Below, piece by piece: positions 57,036 to 64,000 of a stretch of 64,000 nucleotides of DNA (position 1 is its first letter; every line of letters begins with the position of its first letter). The position numbers and the translations under genes are program-made. The notes below the pieces were generated by a model. The model searched no databases. It was not told the DNA's origin and saw only the letters and a list, made by a program, of their open reading frames with translations. This DNA is from Cercis canadensis (lineage: Eukaryota; Streptophyta; Magnoliopsida; Fabales; Fabaceae): assembly GCA_003255065.1 (NCBI GenBank), contig QAOA01000121.1, positions 106,414 through 170,413 of the forward strand. Direction: 5' to 3'.

Positions 57036-58557
57036 TTAAGGATCAATTGGCGCATCTTGGTTCTCCATGTTGAAGTGTTTAACCTGCACAAAATGTTAGT
57101 AGAGAGTTTTGAAGTCCTCACCACTCTTCTCACGTGTTTTGCTCTCAAGTTTATCACTCTTGACAGTCGTGTATGACACTCTTAAAATGGCTTTTATCAA
57201 GAATAAGCTCACTCCCTCTTGCCTTTTACCACTCAATTCCCTCTTTGAACTCTTAACAGAGAGCAAAGGCACAACTGGGCAGTCAATAATACAAATGTTC
57301 CAAACCAAATCAATCACCTAAAATGACAGCTTATGCAAGAAGAACAATCACAAGTAGTGTGGCATGCACAAGATAGAATAAGAACAAAATATGAAGAACA
57401 AGTTCCAGTCTCAATCCAAATAGAGAAATAAACCAAGTTACTAAGAAATACACTTTGGTGGCCAAAAACAATGTAGCTAGCCTTTTACCTAAGCTTAGTC
57501 AAGTTGGTAAATTCTAGCATGCCTTAGTTTTAATCCACTTGGTCTTTTGCCAATTTCTTTTCCACTTTGGTTTTGTTTTTCTTGAAAGTATCTTAGCCCA
57601 GTTTGAGCTTCTTTCCTCTTTTTTTATATACTTTTCTGTTTTTAGCACCCGGCCAAGACACGGCCCGTGTTGCACTACACGGCTAAGGACACGGCCCGTG
57701 TTCAACCCTCTGTGTTTGCTGTGTTCTCTGTCTACCTAACACGGCCAGAACACGGCCAAGGCACGGGGGTGTGTTCTCCACCACCAATTTCCTCTGTTCA
57801 ACTTTGTTTCTTTTGAATTTTGGGACTAATGCCAACTAGAATCAAATACCTAAGCTAAGAAAAGTGCTAAATACCCCATGATACAGAATTTGGCCACACT
57901 TTAAAGGAGTATTTCAAAACAACTTAGCAATTTCCTATAGATTAGAGTAAGATTAATCAATTAATTCAAAATAAATGAAAAGGCAGAATGCCAAACTAGG
58001 CCTTAATGGCAGTTGACAAGGATACAATGGGAAATATCTGAAAAGAATAACTAACTTCAGATTTGGAAGTTTTCAGCCATGGATCCACTTGAAATTTTCA
58101 TGCATTCAAGCCACATTTCAGAACATACAACTAGATTTTAAAATGACTCTAATATGGAATCAAGTAAAATCAAGCTAATGCTCATTCATCTAACTTAAAT
58201 GAAATTTTCCAGGAATCCATCAACTAAGCCAACCATGAAAACAAACTTGAGCCAAAAAAATCAGAATGGTTCAAATTTTCAATGATGTGAAGATGAACAA
58301 CAATGGCATAATTCCAACAATAATGCAGAAATCCAGAAAATTCAGAACAACCCAGATTTGAATCAAACAAAAGGAATTCGATTAATCCAAGCCCAAAAAG
58401 CTTAGATCTATCAAGATCCAATGCAAATCAATTCAAACTCCATTGATGAATTTTCAAATATGAGATTTTTTTGTGATTTTCCAGATTTGTTTTAAAGATG
58501 AAAACAAAGATTAACAACAGAAATTTAAGATAGATGCCAACCTTTCTTGGAGCCAAA
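57036..58557 (-). other. 5' leader of the gypsy element
   Basis: Non-coding internal DNA lies between the primer-binding site and gag. It holds a cluster of ACACGGCC/CCCGTGTT motifs (57650-57775) like those in the LTRs. Confidence 0.7.
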
Positions 58558-58569
58558 GCTCTGATACCA
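58558..58569 (-). promoter_or_regulatory. Primer-binding site of the gypsy element
   Basis: The minus strand reads TGGTATCAGAGC two bases inside the 5' LTR, matching initiator tRNA-Met. Confidence 0.88.
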
Positions 58570-58571
58570 AC

Positions 58572-59439
58572 TGATAAGGATCCACTCGAAGAATCAAGCC
58601 AAATCCAATCCAAATTAGCCAAGGATCCCAAGTAAGGTCAAGTAACAGAAAATCAAGAAAAGCTGAATGGAATTAGGTAAAGACCTTTTATTATCAAATT
58701 AGGCAACCTAGTTTCAGCAAAGCTTAACTAACCCTCCATAATCCGTTTAATCAACAATCAACTTGTTCAAGGTGAAGAAATGAATAAACCGCCACACTCT
58801 AGATTGAGGAAGGGGGAGAGTGATAAGGTTTAGATACACCATGCTAGGAATCCACCTAGATGGCTTGAGCTCTCCATGGAGAGAACAAGAGAGAAATCTT
58901 TTAATTGCATATCTTCAAAAATGTTGGTTAATTGCTAAAGACAAAGGCTTTAGCTCCTTAAATAGTTCAGAAAAAAAAAACTAACAAGTCTTGAAACAAA
59001 ATACCCCAAAAGCACAGTAAAACTCGAAGAGTTAACTAGTGTGACACGGCCTAATGACACGGCCGTGTTTTCCCCCTGTCAAGCCCGTGTTCTTCCTTCA
59101 TCCTGCCCGTGTTCTACCTCCAGTGATCAGCATGTCTCGGGTAATAGGACACGGCCTTGACACGGCCCGTGTTCCACTCTAGGCATGCCCGTGTTGTCTT
59201 ACACGGCCAGGACACGACCCTGTGTTCTGGTCTTTGCGAAGCCGTGTTCATCATCTCTTCCAGCTATGCATGTGATCCACTTCACTTGGTTTGTCTTGCT
59301 GCCCTCCGAAGCCAAGTCTTCTTCCTTGCATGCTTGTCTCATCAATGTCCCCACATGCAATTGGAGATGCTTTTCCCTAGACCTAGTCAAGGGTCCAACC
59401 AGCTCCTCCTTGGACTCGGCTATGCCTCCTTGATCCTCA
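58572..59439 (-). repeat. 5' LTR of the gypsy element
   Basis: It is nearly identical to 51146-52063 apart from a ~50 bp length difference and scattered substitutions. Confidence 0.9.
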
Positions 59440-60786
59440 TTAGCAACCCCAAGTCAAACCAAATGATTAATCTAGTTAGGGAATCCAATTAGGGAGTTAA
59501 TTAAATAGGGGGTTTTGTTTGTATAAGTGATGAACAGACAATGATTAAAAGTGGTAAACCTTAAGGAAAATAACTAATCCAAATCTAACTAAATCTGATT
59601 TTAATCCATCCTTGATTTCAAAGAATCCATTCAATTATTAACCTAGTTCTTGGCCTTAGAACACATCAAGAAGCCTCTCAGTACTCTATGGATGTCCACT
59701 GGTCAAGCAACCAGAATTCGGATCAACTAAGACTAAATGAATTAAACACTCATTCAAATCAAGTTTTACCTAAGTCCAGAATCCAGCCAAGGTAATTAAT
59801 CCATCCAAAAGCTTAGAAACATTAATTAACCCTTAATTTCCTCTTTTATCACATGAAATTCAGCAATCAACACATGAAAATCCAAATCCAAGTTTAAGCA
59901 ATTCAAACAGAATATTTCAGAGAATGGAAAGAAGTAGATTAACCACTAAATGAATGACAATCAAAGCATAATCTCAGAATTAATAATCAGAACAGCCAAA
60001 ACCTGGATTGATTTGAGTAACTAGCCCTCCATCAACAAGAGGAAAAAAGTTTATAAAGAACTTAGAGAGAAAACTTAGAGACTAAGAAAACAAGAAAAGC
60101 TGTCTACAAAATATCTTAATTCGGCTGCCTCTTTCTGAGCATATAAACCTCCAAAAATACATGCACACCCAAAATTCCCTTAGGGCAGATGCATTCCCAT
60201 GGGCCTTACCTTTCATTGGGCTTTGGTTTGGGCTCAATTGGACTTGGAATGAAGAAGTTAGGCCCATTTAAGTGCCAACAGGTCTTTGGAACCATCAGCC
60301 AAATTCTACAGGAAATAAGACTATCTAAGCTATATAATTTGGTAAACCGGTCTTCATAACAATTGAAGCTCTGCGTCTTAGCTTTCCAATGGGACTAGTT
60401 TCAAGTCCATACGACACCTACAGTTCAAGTTATGTTCCAAACACTGCATGCAGGTCAGGATCCTATGACAACATCTCTTCTTTGGATTCCAGGCTGCATA
60501 TGACCAGCTAGACCTCCGAATTAGACTTGGGGCTTTGAATCACAGTTGTAGAGCCTTCTCTTAGATTTCCTACAAGGTAAGATTCAAAATTATTAGATGC
60601 CTAGAACTCAAGTTATTGCTGAAAAATAGAGAGTCCATAAAATGCTCAGTATTGCTGAAAAATACATTTAGGCCCAATTGGATCCGAACTCATGAAATGT
60701 AGCCCAAGCCCACTCAATTCAGCCTAAAATAGGTTTAAAAGACTAAATATTAGGGTTAATTACTGTATGAAAAGTATGTTCATCAG
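59440..60786. other. Non-coding DNA, probably a retroelement LTR/UTR remnant
   Basis: No ORF is supported. Repeated phrases such as GGCCCAATTGGATCCGAAC and GGGCTCAATTGG are reminiscent of plant gypsy LTRs, but no partner LTR lies in the window. Confidence 0.4.
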
Positions 60787-63700
60787 TGTCACACAATCTC
60801 CTCGTAGCATTGCTTTCTGGCTCATTACTCCATCTTGCTAGTTGGTTGCTTTCTTGCGCTTCACTCCCCCCGACATTGACTTACTTTCGCATAACTTCAC
60901 TCACTGGTGAATTGCTTTCTTGCGCGTCAATCTTTCTCCCCGGAGGACTGCTTTCTTGCGCGTCATGCGACTCGCTTGTAGATTGGTTTCTTGCGCGTCA
61001 TTCCGTCTCGCCCAAGGACTACTTTCTTGTATATGACACTCCGCTTCCCGGTTTCTTGCACGTCACTCCATCTCCCCCAGGAATTGCTTTCTTGTGCAAC
61101 ACCGATGGACTAGTTTCTTGTACGTGACGTGTCGCTCGAGCACTGCTTTCTTGTACCTCACTATACTCGTTTGTTAACCGACTTTCTTGAGCGTCACTCT
61201 ATCTCCCCCGAGAATTGCTCTCTTTTGAGTGTCAATACCTGAGGATTGCTTTCTTGCACATCACGCCACTCGTTTTCAGATTGCTTTCCTGCGCGTCGCT
61301 CCATCTCCCCCGAGGAGTTCGTTCTTGTATGACACACTTTGTTCACTGGTGGATTGCTTTCTTGCTTGCGCGACACTCCATCTCCCCCAAGGACTACTGT
61401 CTTGTGTGCCACTCTACTCGCTTGTAGAATGGTTTCTTGCGCGTGACTCCATCTCTCCCGAGAATTGCTTTCTTGCTACGACAATCCATTTTCCCCGAGA
61501 ATTGCTTTGTCGCGTGCCAATCCATGTCCCCCGAGGACTACTACTTTCTAGTGCATCGCTCCAATAACTGGTGGTTTGCTTTCTTACGCAGCACTCCATC
61601 TGCCCCGAAGACTCCTCTCTTGCTCGTCACTCCTTCACCCTGTGGGATTATTTTCATCTACTTCACTCTTCTCACCGGTGGATTGCCTTCCTGCAAGTCG
61701 AGTACTTCATCTCTCCTGAGGACTGCTTTCTTGCGTGTCACACAATCTCCTCCTAGCACTGCTTTCTGGCTCATCACTACATCTTGCTGGTTGGTTGCTT
61801 TCTTGCGCTTCACTCAATCACCCCCCGACAACGACTTCCTTTCGCATCACTTCACTCGCCGGTGAATTGCTTTCTTGCGCGTCAATCTTTCTCCCCAGAG
61901 GACTACTTTCTTGCGTGTCATGCCACTCGCTTGTAGATTGGTTTCTTGAGCATCACTCCATCTCGCCCAAGGACTGTTTTCTTGTATATGACACTCCGCT
62001 TGCCGGTTTCTTGCACGTCACTCAATCTCCCCCAGGAATTGCTTTCTTGTGCAACACCGATGGACTAGTTTCTTGTGCGTGACATGTCGCTCGAGGACTG
62101 CTTTCTTGCGCCTCACTCTACTCATTTGTTAACCGACTTTCTTGCGCATCGCTCTATCTCCCCCGAGAATTGCTCTCTCTTGAGCGTCAATCCCAAAGAA
62201 TTGCTTTTTTGCGCATCGCGCCACTCGCTTTTAGATTGCTTTCTTGCACATAGCTCTATCTCCGCTGAGCAGTTCGTTCTTGTATGACATACTCTGTTCA
62301 CTGGTGGATTGGTTTCTTGCTTGCGCGTCACTCCATCTCCCCCAAGGACTGCTGTCTTGTGTGTCACTCTACTTCCTTCTTAGAATGGTTTCTTGCGTGT
62401 GACTCCATCTCCCCCGAGGATTGCTTTATCGCGTGCCAATTCAACTCCCCTGAGGACTACTACTTTCAAGTGTGTCACTCCAATAACTGGTGGTTTGCTT
62501 TCTTACGCAGCACTCCATCTGTCCGAAGACTGCTCCCTTGCTCGTCACTCCTTCACCCCGTGCGATTGTTTTCATCTACGTCACTCTTTTCACCGATGGA
62601 TTCCTTTCCTACAAGTCAAGTACTCCATTTCTCCCGAGGCCTGCTTTCTTGTGTGTCACACAATCTCCTCTTAGCTCTGCTTTCTAGCTCATCACTCCAT
62701 CTTGTTGGTTGGTTACTTTCTTGCGCTCACTCCATCTCCCCCCCCCCCCGACAACGACTTCCTTTCGCATCACTTCACTCGCTGGTGAATCGCTTTCTTG
62801 TGCGTCAATCTTTCTCCCCGGAGGACTGCTTTCTTGCAGGTCATGCCACTCGCTTGTAGTTTGGTTTCTTGCACGTCACTCCATCTCGCCCGAGGACTGC
62901 TTTCTTGTATATGACACTCAGCTTGTCGGTTTCTTGCACATCACTCCATCTCCCCCAGGAATTGCTTTCTTGCGCGACACCAATGGACTAGTTTCCTGTG
63001 CGTGACATGTCGCTCGAGTACTTCTTTCTTACGCCTTACTCTACTCGTTTGTTAACTGGCTTTCTTGCGAGTCACTCTATGTCCCTCGAGAATTGCTCTC
63101 TCTTGAGCGTCAATCCCCGAGGATTGCTTTCTTGCGCATTGTGTCACTCGCTTTTAGATTGCTTTCCTGCGCGTCACTCCATCTCCCCCAAGGATTGCTG
63201 TCTTGTGTGTCACTCTACTCGCTTGTAGAAAGGTTTCTTGCACGTGACTCTATCCCCCCGCCCCCCCATGAATTGCTTTCTTGCCACGTTAATCCATCTG
63301 CCCCGAGAATTGCTTTCTCGTGTGCCAATCCATCTTCCCCGAGGACTACTACTTTCTAGTGCATCGCTCCAATAACTGTTGGTTTGCTTTCTTACACAGC
63401 ACTCCATCTGCCCCGAATACTACTTCCTTGTTCATCACTCCTTCACCCCGTGGGATTGTTTTCATCTACGTCACTCATCTATTTGGTTAGTTGCTTTCTT
63501 ACGCTTCACTCCATCTCCCCCTGATAACGACTTCCTTTCACATCACTTCACTTGCTGGTGAATTGCTTTCTTGCGTGTCAATCTTTCTCCTCGGAGGACT
63601 ACTTTCTTGCGCATCATGCCACTCGTTTGTAGTTTGGTTTCTTGCGCGTCACTCCATCTCGCCCAGGGACTGCTTTCTTTTATATGACACTCTGCTTGCC

Positions 63701-64000
63701 AGTTTCTTGCACGTCACTCTATCTCCCCCAAGAATTTCTTTCTTGTGCGTGACATATCGCTCGAGGACTGCTTTCTTGCACCTCACTCTACTCGTTTGTT
63801 AACCGACTTTCTTGCGCGTCACTCTATCTCCCTCGAGAATTGCTCTCTCTTGAGTGTCAATCCCCGAGGATTGCTTTCTTGCGCATCGCGCCACTCGCTT
63901 TCAGATTGCTTTCCTGCACGTCGCTCCATCTCCCCCAAGGAGTTCGTTCTTGTATGACACACTCTATTCACTGGTGGATTGGTTTCATGCTTGCAAGACA
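60787..64000. repeat. 36 bp minisatellite in ~920-950 bp higher-order repeats, continuing past the window end
   Basis: The basic unit is close to GACTGCTTTCTTGCGCGTCA plus CTCCATCTCCCCCGAG (36 bp), with many variants. Marker TGTCACACAATCTCCTC recurs at 60787, 61736 and 62654, so a higher-order unit of 949 and 918 bp exists; the next unit is shortened. The array is CpG-rich and markedly GC-richer than its surroundings. Because 36 bp is twelve codons with no stop, frames up to 191 codons stay open, mainly on the plus strand. I treat them as by-products of the repeat. Confidence 0.92.

Larger units (their letters stand above)
51146..59439 (-). mobile_element. Ty3/gypsy LTR retrotransposon (CRM/chromovirus-like), decayed
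   Basis: LTRs at 51146-52063 (3') and 58572-59439 (5') share TGATAAGG and GATCCTCA ends. On the minus strand the order is primer-binding site, leader, gag, protease, RT, RNase H, integrase, the order that defines Ty3/gypsy. No 5 bp target duplication is present (GTGAA against TTAGC). Several stops and a 446 bp assembly overlap (N 54205) are inside. Confidence 0.9.

Noticed and set aside
62284..62859. 191-codon Cys/Ser/Leu-rich ORF
   Set aside because: It lies wholly in the 36 bp minisatellite and neighbouring frames are equally open, so it is explained by the repeat.

Overview
The window is nuclear DNA of a flowering plant, most likely a eudicot. It has AT-rich intergenic DNA, short GT-AG introns, MULE, hAT and CACTA transposons, Copia, Gypsy and TRIM retroelements, SINEs, an endogenous plant pararetrovirus and a piece of plant mitochondrial DNA. 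There are no rRNA genes, CRISPR arrays or bacterial operons. I cannot name the species from sequence alone.

Layout. 1-9.7 kb: intergenic DNA with a MITE (806-1645) and a 5.8 kb Mutator-like element (1910-7685) carrying the captured 3' end of a host P5CS (proline synthesis) gene. 10.1-12.5 kb: the only convincing intact host gene, a three-exon minus-strand gene for a hemerythrin/HHE-domain protein with a potential N-myristoylation site. 13.9-22.7 kb: a decayed endogenous caulimovirid (movement protein, coat protein, protease, RT, RNase H, a second ORF, promoter/poly(A) region) whose left edge carries an inverted, internally deleted viral fragment. 23.3-24.6 kb: a second MULE with an intact unknown 171-residue ORF. 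24.7-34.8 kb: a nest of small elements (MITE with a SINE inside, two foldback elements, a hAT, one CACTA end, a SINE and a ~190 bp tandem repeat). 34.8-42.8 kb: a SIRE-like Copia element on the minus strand, with most of pol deleted and a mitochondrial insertion (NUMT, including the start of ccmFC). 43.2-43.5 kb: a complete TRIM. 45.4-50.8 kb: a MULE with a decayed MuDR-type transposase and a GRF zinc-finger gene, inside the second copy of a ~1 kb dispersed repeat. 51.1-59.4 kb: a Ty3/gypsy element on the minus strand whose polyprotein frame runs into its 3' LTR. 60.8-64 kb: a minisatellite of 36 bp units in ~920-950 bp higher-order repeats, running off the window end.

Assembly caution. Each of the seven single N bases (7136, 20615, 25826, 27935, 38927, 49816, 54205) sits between two near-identical direct copies of 192-576 bp. 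These are almost certainly unmerged contig overlaps. The apparent duplications there, and reading frames crossing an N, should not be read as biology.

The host gene is ordinary and nearly everything else is mobile DNA. The most informative signals are nested insertions with precise target duplications, the P5CS capture, the rearranged viral edge, the NUMT, the Copia LTR foldback and the coding-compatible minisatellite. I found no convincing new defence or regulatory system.
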